64,000 nt of DNA from Callorhinus ursinus (taxonomy: Eukaryota; Chordata; Mammalia; Carnivora; Otariidae). The stretch is taken from contig NW_020312775.1 in NCBI RefSeq assembly GCF_003265705.1, positions 943,330 to 1,007,329 of the forward strand. Direction: 5' to 3'. Every line of letters starts with the position of its first letter. Within the stretch, counting starts at the first letter, position 1. The notes beneath the pieces were generated by a model. It was not told the DNA's origin, searched no databases, and saw only the letters and a program-made list of their open reading frames with translations. The position numbers and the translations under genes were made by a program. Positions 36,901-50,177 of the stretch are shown one piece after another.

Positions 36901-39900
36901 TAAAATACCACAGACTGGGCAGCTTAAACAACAGAAATTTATTTCCTCAAAGTCTGGAGGCTGGAAGTCTAACATTAGGGTGTCAGCAGGTTTGGTTTCT
37001 TCTGGGCTTCTCACCTTGCCTTGCAGATGGCCACTTTCTCACTATATATTTACATAGTCTTCTCTCTGTGCACACCTGCATCCCTGGTGTCTTTTTGTGT
37101 GTCCAAATTTCCCCTTCTTATAAGGATAACAGTCAGATTAGATTAGGGTCCATCCTAACTACCTCATTTTTAACTTAATCACCTCTTTAAAGGCCCTATT
37201 TCCAAATACAGTCACATTCTAAGGTGTTGGAGGTTAGGACTTCAACATAGGAGTTTTAGGGGGACACAGTTTAGCCCATAACCCTTTACCCGTTGGACCC
37301 CCAAAATTCATATTCTCCTTACATGCAAAGTACATTCACCCCTTCATAACAGCCCCCAGTTTTTTAAGCTCTACACCCAACATGGGGCTTGAACTCATGA
37401 CTCCAAGATCGAGAGTCACATGCCAGCCAGGCACCTCCAACAGCCCCCAATTTTTTTTTAAGTTTTTTTTTTTTTTTTAAGATTTCACTCATTTGCCAAA
37501 GATAGAGCGGGAGTGAGAGAGAGAGAGTGAGCGAGCGCGCAAGTAGGGGGAACAACAGGCAGAGGGAGAAGCAGGCTCCCTGCCGAGCAAGGAGCCTGAT
37601 GCGGGACTGATCCCAGGACCCCAGGATCACAACCCAAGCTGAAGGCATATGCCCAACCGACTGAGCCACCAAGGCATCCCCAGCCCCTAATTTTAAACCC
37701 ATTCCAGCATCGACCCCAAATCCCAAGCCTTATCTGAATATCATCTAAATCAAATGTGGATGAGATTCAAGGCATAATTCATCCTAAGGCAAAAATCTTC
37801 AAGGGCACCTGGGTGGCTTAAGTGGTGGGTTAAGTGTCTGCCTTTGGTCAGGTCATGATCTCAGGGTCCTGGGATCGAGCTGCGCGCTGCGCGTAGGGCT
37901 GCCTGCTCCATGGGGAGCCTGCTTCTCCTTCTCCCTCTGCCCCTCCCCCTGCTCATGCTCACACCCTCTCTCTGAAATAAATAAAATCTTTAAAAAAAAA
38001 TCTTCAGCTGTGAACCTGTGAAACCATTACAAGTTACCTGCTTCCAAAGTACAATGGTGGGACAGATAATAGGGTGAACATTCCCATTCCGAAAGGGAGC
38101 AGTTGGAAAGAGGAGAGGTATCATAGGTTCCAAGCAAGTTTGAAACCTAGCAGGGCAAATTCCATTAGATTTTAAGGGTCAAGAATTACCCTCTTTGGCT
38201 CGATGTTGTGTCCTTTGGCCCATTGGTGTGGCAGGCTCATGCTTCAGGCCCTGGACATTGGCAGTCTGGCCCACTGAAACTGAGGCTACAACCTTGCCCC
38301 CCTGGGGTCTGTCCCCTCTGGGCCTATAGTGGTAGCAGCAGTCCTACTGATCTCTGAATTGCCTTGGGGTCATTCTTCTCTTTTCTTGAAGGATAACACC
38401 TTTTGGCAGTCAGATAGGTCTATTGTCCTGTCTTGTGGAATCCCAGAAGTCTGATAGCCTTCCTTTATTATATCTTGTCTCTGTCCCCTTTAGTCAAAGC
38501 TGGCCTTGTTTCTGTTGATAAAACTTCATCTCTATTCCTGGCTTCTGCAGAGATGGCTGATTGGATCCATGAGTCACACCTGTAATCACTTTATCAAAGG
38601 ATTGTCCAGCCAGACCTCGGTTTTGCCTCCTGAACATGCTTTCATATTATATGGATAGTCTGAGATTTTTCCAAACCTTCAAGTTCCGGTTCCTTTTTGC
38701 TTAACAATTCCTTCTTCAATGTATCTTTCTCCTCTCCATACATTTTACTATGAGCAGCAAGCAGAAACCAGGCCACACCTTCAACACTGCTTAGAAATCT
38801 CCTTAGCTAAATATCCAGGTTCAGCACTTAGAATTTTTACCTTCCACCCAACACTAGGACACCATTCGGCCAAGTTCTTTTTTGCTTTATAACAATCAAC
38901 TTTTGTCCAGTTCCCAATAGCATGCTCCTCATTTCTTTCTGCGATCTCACCAGAATCACCTCTGATATCCATATTTCTGCCCATAGTCTCTTCAAGGCAA
39001 TCTAGGCTTTTTCTAGCATGTGCCTCAAAACGCTTCCAGTCTTTACCCATTCCCAGTTTTAAAGCCACTTCTGTATTTTTAGGTATTTGTTACAGCAGCA
39101 TGTCACTTCTTGGTACCAAAATCTGTATCCGTCTACTAGGTACATAACAAAGTACTGCAGACTGCGTGGCTTAAACAACAGAAATGTATTTTCTCACAGT
39201 TCTGAAGGCTAGACGTCCTAGATAGATGTTGGCAAGTTTGGTTTCTTCCGAGGCCTGCCTCCTTGGCTTGTAGGTGGCCATCTTCTGTGTCTTCACATGA
39301 TCTTTCCTCTGTTCGGGCATTCCTGGTGTCTCTGTGTGTGTCCCAATTTTCTCTTTCTTGAAAGGACACCAATCAGTTGTAGTAGGGCCTCATTTTAATT
39401 TAAACACCTCTTTAAAGACCTTATCTCCACATATGGTCACATTCTGAGGTACTGGGGGTAAGGCTTCAACATATGCATGGGGCTGGATGTAATTTAGTCC
39501 ATAACAATCACTCAGCATGAATAATCACCTGTGAAACTTGTTAGATTTGTCTGCATAACAATACTGTTTTCTTCCTAGTACTATGAAGTATTCCTTCGAC
39601 AGTCCCCAATGGAGCCCTGCCTTCTGTTCCATGAAGGTGGGTACTGGCGTGAGCTCATAGTCCGCACCAATAGCCAAGGGCACACAATGGCCATCATCAC
39701 TTTCCATCCCCAGGATTTAAGACAGGTGAGACTCACAGAATGATAAAGGGTGGCTTCTGTAGCAGCCCTTGTTTTCACTATCCTGCAGTTGGTTTTGGAA
39801 GTTTCGGGGCAGATTGCAGAAACTACACATCCACAGAATATTTGTGTGGGTTGGGAAGAGGGGTCGGGGGTGAGGAGGAGATAGCGAGGTACTCTAACCA

Positions 39901-42900
39901 TGCTGCTGGCATAATCAAACCACAGAGACTGAGGTGAGGTTACCAAGTTAATTACCATGTGAGGACTTCCAAGTATTTTCACAAGAACTTGGCCGGTGGA
40001 AGTTGGTAGGTACTCTACTGATTCTAAAAGCCAATTCAATAGAGAGGAGAATATAGTCAGAATTTCATAACTCAAATAATATTTTACATTTGTAATTCAC
40101 TTAGGGCTTTGAAACATTCCCATGTTAAAATATTCCTGTACTTAATGTGATCATCTCAACCCACCTGTAAAGTAGGTGAGAGAAGGAAAAGTATTGTCAT
40201 CCTCATTTCAGATGAGCAAATAGAGGCACAGAAGTACCCAAGGTGAAGAGCCAGTAAATAGCCAAGCTAGGGCTTGAACCCACGTCATTGATTCCTGACC
40301 TTTTTTTTTTTGTAATTTAAAAAAAATGAGTATAGTTGACACACAATTCCTGTGGCCTTTTATTTTTATGTATTTTTTTAAGATTTTATTTATTTATTTG
40401 ACAGAGAGAGACACAGCGAGAGAGGGAACACAAGCGGGGGGGTGGAAGAGGGAGAAGCAGGCTCCCCGCTGAGCAGGGAGCCTGATGAAGGGCTCGATCC
40501 CAGGACCCTGGGATCATGACCTGAGCTGAAGGCAGATGCTTAATGACTGAACCACTCAGGCGCCCCTCAAAGTAGATTCTAAGGCAGCAGGTATTACTAG
40601 AGATAAAAGAGAAGACTTAATAAAGGTAGAAGGTTCCATTTAAAAGGAAAATACAACAATTTAAAATTACGTACACTTAATAACTGACAGAACTACAGGA
40701 AAATACACAATGCTACTTTAATGGGAGATGCAGTAAATAATGGTGAGCACAGACAATGATAAAAACATTAGTAAGTTTAATCTACATATGTAAAAAAAAA
40801 CCCTATTTATTTATTTATTGAAATTCCAGTGTAGTTAACATACAGAGTTATATTAGGCCAGGTATACAATATAGTGATTCAACAGTTCTATGCATCACAC
40901 GGTGCTCATCATGACGAGTGAACTCCTTAATCCCCATCACCTACTTCACCCATCCCCCCACCCACCTCCCCTCTGGTAACCATCAGATTGTTCTCTGTAG
41001 TTAAGAGTCTGTTTCTTGGGGGCGCCTGGGTGGCTCAGTTGTTAAGCGTCTGCCTTCGGCTCAGGTCGTGATCCTAGGGTCCTGGGACAGAGCCCCATGT
41101 CGGGTTCCCCGCTCTGTGGGAAGCCTGCTTCTCCCTCTCCTGCTCCCCCTGCTTGTGTTCCCTTCTCGCTGTCTCTCTCTCTGTCAAATAAATAAATAAA
41201 ATCTTAAAAAAAAAAGTCTGTTTCTTGGTTTGTATCTCTTTTTCCCTTGTTCATTTGCTTTGTTTCTTAAATGTCACATATAAGTGAAATCATATGGTAT
41301 TTGTCTTTCTCTGACTGATTTATTTCACTTAGCATTTATACTGCCTAGCTCCATCCATGTTGTTGCAAATGGTAAGATTTCATTCTTTTTTATGGCTGAA
41401 TAGTATCCCATTGTATATATATACCACCTCTTCTTTATCCATTCATCTGTTGATGGACACTTGGGCTGCTTCCATAATTTGGCTATTGTAAATAATGCTG
41501 CTATAAACATTAGGGTGCATGTATCCCTTTGAATTAGTGTTCTTGAATTTAAAGAAATGGGCAGAAGACATGAACAGACTATCTCTAAAGAAGACATACA
41601 GATGGCTAGCAGACACATGAAAAAATGCTCAACATCACTCATCATCAGGGAAATGCAAGTGAAAACCACAGTGCGATACCACCTCACACCTGTCGGAATG
41701 GCTAAAATCAAAAATAAAAGAAACAACAAGTGTTGGCGAGGATGTGGAGAAAAGGGAACCCTTCTGCACTGTTGGTAGGAATATACTGGTATGGCCAGTG
41801 TGGAAAACAGTATAGAGGGTACTCAAAAAGTTAAAAATAGAAATACCTTATGATCCAGTAATCGCACTACTGGGTATTTATCCCCAAAATACAATTCTTG
41901 GCCTTTTAACTCTAGAGCTCCAGCATAGTTTATTGTGATCTGTCCTGTGTCAAGCTAATGTTTAGGTTCTCTGCAGTGATGTAAGAATTTTAAAATGTTC
42001 TGAATTCAAAGAAAGAATTTAGTTACCCTGATCATTCCCTCCCATGCCCTCTTTCTTTTTTTTTTGAGAACTCACATCTGAGGTGGTATTTGAGTGGGTG
42101 GTTGGGATATTTGAAGTGGAGAGACATAAAGGGAGTTGAAAAGTTATTGCTTCTTCATAATGAGGCAAAAACTTAGTTTAGTTCCTTGTTTACAGTAGGA
42201 ATAACTCTCACACTTTCTTTAGAAGACTATTAAGGAGGCTCAAATTGGAGAAAGCACCATGTCTATTGTATGGGATTTGTCAAAAGCTGATAAGCAAAGC
42301 GATGCTTCTGCCAAGATGTGTAAATAGTGTATTTTTTGTCATGTAGAACATTGCTTTATCTTAAGTGTTATTTATAATAGGATTTGAGAAAGGTGCCTTC
42401 TTGTCTGACTATTGCAAGGCTGATTATTATTGTAGAGTTTGGAGAGAAAATTTGTCAGAGATGAGTCTGTGCTTGACTCCTGATTTTGTGATCTGGGCAG
42501 GAGGAGCTCAATGTTCAGAAGGAGGCTGTCAAGAAGTTTTTCACTACTGGGCCAGGAGCAGTCTGTGACTTGACATCACTTTACTTCCAGGAAAGGTAAA
42601 CCTGGGGTAGCCAGACAGCAAGCAGGGTGGCTTGCCATATTCTGAGCTGTGGCTTGCTGAGGCAGGGCTGCTGACTGGGGGGGAACTGGGCTAAGTGATA
42701 CCGGCCCCTGTACACCAGCCAGGTCCCAGAACCCAGGCCAAATTTAGATGAGAGGGTGTCTGCATATACCTCCATCCCCCGAGAGGGAATTCTTCCGGAT
42801 CTTTCAGGGCCATGCCATGGGGGCTGTGTCTCCTGGCTGAGATGCTGCCCACTCCCCCCCACCCCCTGCAAACCAGTAGAGATGGAATGGTCTGCTATTC

Positions 42901-45900
42901 CAAAATGCTTTTTTAAAAATTCTTTTCCAGGGGCACCTGGGTGGCTCAGTTGGTTAAGTGTCTGCCTTCAGCTCAGGTCATGCTCCCAGGGTCCTGGGAT
43001 TGAGCCCCGCGTTGGGCTCTCTGCTCAGCGGGGAGTCTGCTTCTCCCTCTCCCTTTGCCCCCTGCTTGTGCTCTGTCTCTCAAATGAATACATAAAACCT
43101 TTTAAAAAAAATTATTTTCCAGCACTATGACGCGTTGCAGCCATCAGCAGTCCCCCTATCAGCTCCTATTTGGGGAACCCCACCTCTTTGAAGATCTCCT
43201 GGGCTTGAAGATCCGCATCTCTCCAGATGCCTTTTTCCAGATTAACACTGCTGGTGCAGAGGTGCTATATCGGACAGTGCGGGAGCTGAGCGGAGTGAAC
43301 TCTAACACCATCCTCCTTGATATCTGCTGTGGAACTGGCAAGTGGCAGCCCAGGGCAGAATCTACATGCTACTTAGCTTCCATCTATCCAGCACCCAGGG
43401 CTCAAGTGGGGAGGTGATGGTGGGTGGTGCAGGCATACCATCATTGGTTTAAAATCTTAAAATAGGGACACCTGGGTGGCTCAGTCGGTTAAGCCTCTGC
43501 CGTCAGCTCAGGTGATGATCCCAGGGTCCTGGCATCCAGCCCCACATCGGACTCCCTGCTCAGTGGAGAGCCTGCTTCTCCCTCTCCCTCTGCTGCTCCC
43601 CCTGCTTGTTCTCTCTCTCTCTCTCTCTCTCTCTCAAATAAATAAAATAAATAAAATAAAATCCTAAAATATCCTCCTCTTCTCCTTCCTCAGGTGTGAT
43701 TGGTTTCTCTCTGGCTCAGTATGCCTCGCAGGTCCTTGGGATTGAGTTGGTGGAACAGGCAGTAGAAGATGCCAGGTGGACTGCAGCCTTCAATGGTACA
43801 CTGCTCGTGTTCTGGAGAGAAATTAAGAGCTCCAGTTGCTTCTGTGCTGTGTAAAGCATTGTGTGGGAAAGGGCATCGACTATACCCATGACCTATGGAG
43901 AAGGAGGGAGGGTGTCCTGGAGTGATTGGAGTTGGGTCCTGATGGTTTTCTAAAAGAGGTCCCAATAGCTAATCTCCCCCCTTTTTTTCTATCCAGAAGA
44001 CGAGCCCGAGGCAGTGAACAGGCCTAGATGATAGGAAGAGAACTTGGCAAAACTTTGGATAATAAAGAAGAGGAGCCTTCTTGACATTAGACTCATGAGG
44101 CATTATAACATAATACAGTAGATTTCAAACAATTGTTAGCCACAGAACCTTTTCTTTGAACAAAATCGTATGCCACACTACAATATAGAAAGCAGATCTC
44201 CTTGTTCTCTCTACCCTACCTCCAGACAACTCTTGAGGCTCTGAAAATCTCTAATGTAGCAGAAAGAGCACTTGAGTAAAAGTCAAGGTTTTCTTCTTGG
44301 TATAGGTACTTATGTGCTATGTGTCACTAAGTTTTAAAATAACATGTTCTAGTATCTCAAGCTGAAAGGCCTACTGAGATATTGCAAAGGAAAATGTGTT
44401 GGCAACAATGAGGCAGGTCCAAAAGTGTTTTTTTCCTTGTTATTTGGAGGTATGCCAGACCCAAAGGCAAGATGGCAGAGCCCTGGCTCCTGTACATTTC
44501 TGTGAAGCTGAAACTCTCCCTCCCTTGCCCCTTTCCTCACTACTGGGCTTGAGTTTTGACTTCTGTCCTGGGGGCCTCTCTTCTGCAGGCATCACGAACT
44601 GTGAATTCCACGCTGGTCGAGCAGAGAAGATTTTACCACAGCTACTAAAGTCAAAGGAAGATGGGCACTTCATTGTTGCTGTGGTGAACCCAGCCCGGGC
44701 AGGACTGCGTAAGAATGGATAACTCTCCTGTTAACAGAACTAGTTGGGTGTTCTCATGATGTCCACCATCTTTAGTCCTTTACTCCCATATAGTGCTAAG
44801 GGGGCTCCCAGTGGGCTGGCTCTGACCCTACTTCTCTATTTCTAACCAATCCTAGGTGCTAGCCAGTTGGTAGTTTCTGATAACCCAGACCATGATAACT
44901 TAATTATATTAATCGCAGGGCACCTGGGTGACTCAGTTGGTTGAGCGTCTGCCTTCAGCTCAGGTCATGATGCTAGGGTCCTGGGATTGAGCCCCACATG
45001 GGACTCCCTGTTCAGTGGGGAGCCTGCTTCTCCCTCTGTCCCTCCCCCCACTTGTGCTCTCTCTCTCTCTTTCTCACTGTTTCTGTCTGAAATAAAATCT
45101 TTAAAACAAAAGTAATTATATTAATAGCAATGTGTTTCTTCCTTCAGACTATCAGGTGGTTCAAGCCATTCGAAACTGCAGGGCTATCCGCACACTGATT
45201 TTTGTTTCCTGCAAGCCCCATGGTGAAACCACAAGGAACATCATTGAGTGAGTCTTGACTTCTTTTATTATTTTATTTTTTTAAAGATTTTATTTATTGA
45301 GAGAGAGAGCATGAGAAGTGGGGACAGATGGAGAGAGAGGAGGGGGAGAAGCAGACTCCCTGCTGAGCAGGGAGCCTGATGCGGGACTCGATCCCAGGAC
45401 CCCAGGATCACGACCTGAGCCGAAGGCAGCCACTTAACCAACTGAGCCACCCAGGCACCCCAATTGACTTCTTTTTTAAATTATTTTTTCCTGAATATCA
45501 AAGTAATCTGTACTTACTGTACAGATTTAGAAAACAGAGTAATATAAAGAGACAGAAAAAAGTCATTATACTACTATCAGCAGTTAGTTATAGAGCCAGG
45601 TCTCAGGTAAGGCAAGTAAAGCAACTCACTTTGGGTGCAAAATTTAGTAAGAGGGTGCACAAAATCTCAGTAATTAAGATACATTTATAATGCATTATTT
45701 TCAAAAATCAAAATTAGTCCCAAGAAAGCCATGATGAAAAACACATTAAGATCTTTTTTTTTTAAAGATTTTGTTTATTTATTTGTGTGAGAGAGAGAGA
45801 GAGAGCCAGAGCGCACACAAGCAGGAGAAGCGGCAGGCAGAGGGAGAAGCAGCCTCCCTGCTGAGCAAGGAGCCTGATGCAGGACTTGATCCCAGGACCC

Positions 45901-47887
45901 TGGGATCATGACCTGAGCCGAAGGCAGCCACCCAACCAACTGAGCCACCCAGGCGCCCCACATTAAGATCTTTTTAAAAAAAACCAAGATCCACTCCTGT
46001 GCTTGCTAAACCCTGTCTCACTCACCTTACTCTAATCCTGGTCCTGGTTCCAATAAAACTTTATTTAAAAAAAGCAGGGAACCAGTCTGCAGGTTATTTC
46101 CAATTTGATTTTCCAAAATATTGCATTAAAATATTATTTGTTTGATTACTGAGTATTTTGCACCCTCTTAAATTTTGCACCCAAGGTGAATGCCTCTTTC
46201 TTCGCTGTAGTTCTGGCCCTGGTCAATTCTTTTTGAATTTTGAAAAGTTTTCTTCCTTCTCTCTGTCTCTCTCTTCCTCTTCGCCTCCCTCTTTCCCTCC
46301 TTCCCTCCCTCCCTCTCCCTTTTACATAAGCAATACAATTTGCAATATTTGAACAACATAGGTGGGTATGAAGTACAGGTGATGTGCCTGGATGAAATAA
46401 GTGAGAATTAAAAGTAAATGAATTGAGCTCTCAAGTCAGTGATCTAGAAAAAAACAATAAACCTAGAGGAAACTAAAGGGAGAAATTAATAATGTTAGAC
46501 AAATCCAGAAATGAATGAATGAACTACCCAACAAAAAAAAAACCCTATAGACTTGACAAATAAGCAAGAAGATGTTATTGGAAGAAGAAAATAAAATAGA
46601 TAAATAAGTCTAATCAAGAATATAAAGGAATAAAACATAAAAATATAAAAAAATGAGAAAAAGCATAACTACAGCTATGAGGAAGTTTTTAGTTTTTTTT
46701 TTTTTTAAGATTTTATTTATTTACTTGACAGAGACACAGCGAGAGAGGGAACACAAGCGGGGGGAGTGGGAGAGGGAGAAGCAGGCTTCCTGCCGAGCAG
46801 AGAGCCTGATGCGGGGCTCGATCCCAGGACCCCAGGATCATGACCTGAGCTGAAGGCAGATGCTGAACGACTGAGCCACCCAGGCGCCCCTATGAGGAAG
46901 TTTTTAAAAATTATAAGAAAGTATTTTGTACAACTTGCTCACAATACATTTAAAAACCTAGATGGGCAATTTTCTGGGAAAATGAAAATGGGTAATATTA
47001 ATTGCAGAGGATATAGGTAAGCCTACACAGACCAGTAACCACGGAAAAGAATGGAGAAAGTTGTCAAAGAGCTGCTTTTTTAAAAAAAAAAGATTTTATT
47101 TATTTATTTGACAGAGAGGGACACAGCGAGAGAGGGAACACAAGCAGGGGGAGTGGGAGAGGGAGAAGCAGGCTCCCTGCTGAGCAGGGAGCCCGATGCG
47201 GGGCTCGATCCCAGGACCCTGGGATCATGCCCTCAGCTGAAGGCAGACACCTAACGACTGAGCCACCCAGGCGCCCCGTCAAAGAGCTTCTACCCAAAAT
47301 AAAAGCATGAGGCCCATGTGTTTTCACAGTCTTATTTCCTTGTCTGTTCTTGCATGTTTACCTCTTCCAGTTGTCTTTATTTTAATTTTTGTTACACTGT
47401 TTAAAAATGTTTTTGAGTATATGATAAAGGTGGCACCTCACAGCAATGGGAAAAAGATGGACTGTTCAATAAATGGTGATGGACAACTGGGTAGCCAGGG
47501 TGAAAAAAAAGTTGGATCTGTATCTCACCCTGTATATACCAGGATAAATTACAAAGGAGTCAGAGATTGAAATGTAAAAAGGGGAAACCATAAATGTAGC
47601 CTAGGAAATCATAGAATTTCTTTATAATCCTGGAGTGCAGAAGCCCTTTCTAACTATGAAAATTCAAAAGCCATATACTAAAAGGTAGTTAAGTCTGCCG
47701 ACATAAAAAATAACTTCTCCCTTTGTTATACCATACACAGAAATGAATTCAAAACAGATCATAGAACTAAATGTAAGGGTTGAAACAGGAATAAATCTTT
47801 GTGACCTTGGGTTAGGCAAAGCTTTCTTAGATATGACATCAAAAACCCAACCAACAACAACAACAACAAAAAATATATGTATCAAAT

Positions 47888-47924
<37 letters not shown>

Positions 47925-49419
47925 ATTGGACATCATCACAGTTAAAAAAACTTTTGTGCTGCAAATGATACTATCAAAAAATGAAAAGACAACTAATAGA
48001 ATGGGAGAAAATATTTGCAAATCATTTATCTAATAAGGGACAGGTATCCAGAAGCCAGGCACAAAGGGCCACATCTTGTATGATTCCTTTTATAGGAAAT
48101 GTCCAGACTAGGCAGATCTCAAAAGACAGAGTAGATTTATGGTTTCCTAGGGCTGAGCATTGGAGGGTTGCAGAGAAATGGGGAGTGAGGGCTAAGGAGG
48201 GTGTGATACCTTCTTGGGTTAATGAAAATATTCCAGAATTGATTGTTCTGATAGATGGACAACTCTGAGTATACTAAAAACCACTGAACAGTATAAATGG
48301 GTGAGCTATATGGTATGTGAATTATCTCTCAGTAAAACCGTTAAAAAAAAATAACTTGCATGATAAAAAGCACCAAAATCAAAGATAGGAGACAATATAC
48401 AAACTGGAAAAATATTTGTAGTTTATATCATAAAGAGTTTTTTCCTTAATTTATAACAAACTCCTAGAGATTGATTTAAAAAAATGACATATCTAATGAA
48501 AGGTTAGTATCCGAAATGTATGAACAACTTATCTGGGACGCCTGGGTGGCTCAGTCAGTTGGGCATCTGTTTTTGGCTCAGGTCATGATCCCAGGGTCCT
48601 GGGTTCGAGCCCCACATCGGGCTCCCTGCTCAGCGGGGAGCCTACTTCTCCCTTTCCCTCTCCCTGCCTCCCTTTCCCTCTGCCTCCCCTGCTTGTGCTC
48701 TCTCACTCTCTCTCTGACAAATGGATAAATACAATATTTAAAAAAAAAGAACTTATCAAACTCCCAAAAAACAAAAATCCAGTTAAGAAATAGGCAGAAG
48801 ACATGAATAGACATTTTTTCAAAGAAGACATGCAGATGGCCAACAGACACATGAAAAGATGCTTAACATCACTCATCAGCAAGGAAATGCAAATCAAAAC
48901 TGCAATGAGATATTACCTCACTCCTGTCAGAATGGCTAAAATTAACAACACAGGAAACAACAGATGTTGATGAGGATGCAGAGAAAGGGGAACCCTCTTA
49001 CACTGTTGGTGGGAACACAAGCTGGTGTAGCCACTCTGGAAAACAGTATGGAGGTTCCTCAAAAACTGAAAAATAGAACTATCCTGTGATCCAGCAACTG
49101 CACTACTAGGTGTTTACCCAAAGGATACAAAAGTAGTGATTTGAAGGGACAAATGCACCCTGATGTTTATAGTAGCATTATCAACAATAGCCAAACTATG
49201 GAAAGAGCCCAAATGTCCATTGACCAATGAATGGATAAAGAAGTTGTGGTGTGGGGGCGCCTGGGTGGCTCAGTTGGTTAAGCGACTGCCTTCGGCTCAG
49301 GTCATGATCCCGGAGTCGCGGGATCGAGTCGCGGGATCGAGTCCCGGGATCGAGTCCCGCATCGGGCTCCCGGCTCAGCGGGAGCCTGCTTCTCCCTCTG
49401 ACCTTCTCCCCTCTCATGC

Positions 49420-49473
<54 letters not shown>

Positions 49474-50132
49474 AAATAAATAAAATCTTTAAAAAAAAAA
49501 AAAGAAGTTGTGGTGTGTCTATATATATGTGTATATATGTGTATGTGTATATACGTGTATGTGTATATACGTGTATATATATGTGTGTGTGTGTGCACAC
49601 ACGCGGGAATATTACTCAGCCATCAAAAAGAATGAAATCTTGCCATTTGCAATGATAGGGATGGAGCTAGAGTGTTAAGCGAAACTAGTCAGAAAAAGAC
49701 AAATACCATATGATTGCACTCATATGTGGAATTTAAGCAATGAAACAGATGAGCATGGAGGGAAAAAAGAGGCAAACCATAAAAGAGACTTTTAACTATG
49801 AAGAACAAACTGAGGGTTGCTGGAGGGGAGGTGGGCAGGGAGATGGGTTAAATGGGTGCTGGGTATTAAAGAGGGCACTTACGATGAGCACTGAGTGTTG
49901 AATGTAAGTGATGCATTACTAAATTCTACTCCTGAAATTAATATTACACTATATGTTAAGTAACTGGAATTTAAATAAAAGCTTAAAATAAAAGAAAAAG
50001 AAAAAAGTACAAAAGAAAAATGAACAGAAGAAAATATAAATGTGTTTATGAACCATGAAAAGATGCTCAGTCTCTTCCACTGTAAGTATGTGGTATGTCT
50101 CTTCAATTAGTCTTATATAATTCTCTAAAGCC

Positions 50133-50177
<45 letters not shown>

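Larger units (their letters stand above)
36878..39512 (-). mobile_element. MaLR element with two LTRs and internal region, antisense
   Basis: Two related direct copies (36878-37290 and 39118-39512) have antisense MST/MLT1-type LTR text: CAGACTGGGCAGCTTAAACA and CAGACTGCGTGGCTTAAACA, ending GGACTTCAACATAG and GGCTTCAACATATG. The 1.8 kb between them (minus two SINE blocks) reads like MaLR interior, for example GAGATTCAAGGCATAATTC and CTCTTTGGCTCGATGTTG. The interior encodes no recognisable protein. It lies in the large intron upstream of coding exon 6. Confidence 0.7.
48362..49990 (+). mobile_element. L1 3' part, sense, holding two SINEs
   Basis: ORF2 end: GGCAGAAGACATGAATAGAC, GGAATATTACTCAGCCATC. 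3' UTR: GAGGGTTGCTGGAGGGGAGG, ending AAATAAAAGCTTAAAATAAA. ORF2 is split by stops and insertions. A TA/TG tract at 49517-49598 replaces the usual short TATATA run. Confidence 0.88.

Noticed and set aside
39581..40075. 164-codon minus-strand frame, the longest in the window
   Set aside because: Its first third is the exact antisense of TRMT2B coding exon 6 and the rest is intron; no known protein features.
42756..43130. 124-codon plus frame overlapping coding exon 8
   Set aside because: It reads through intron and SINE in a different frame from the TRMT2B protein.
43331..43345. Possible GT donor at 43342 (CAAGTGGC) for coding exon 8 instead of GC
   Set aside because: It would add GCAA and break the frame with exon 9, destroying GTGVIG. 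The GC donor keeps the motif exactly.
47889..47921. Regular repeats that could suggest an array such as CRISPR
   Set aside because: Plain GT microsatellites in a mammalian genome; no spacers.
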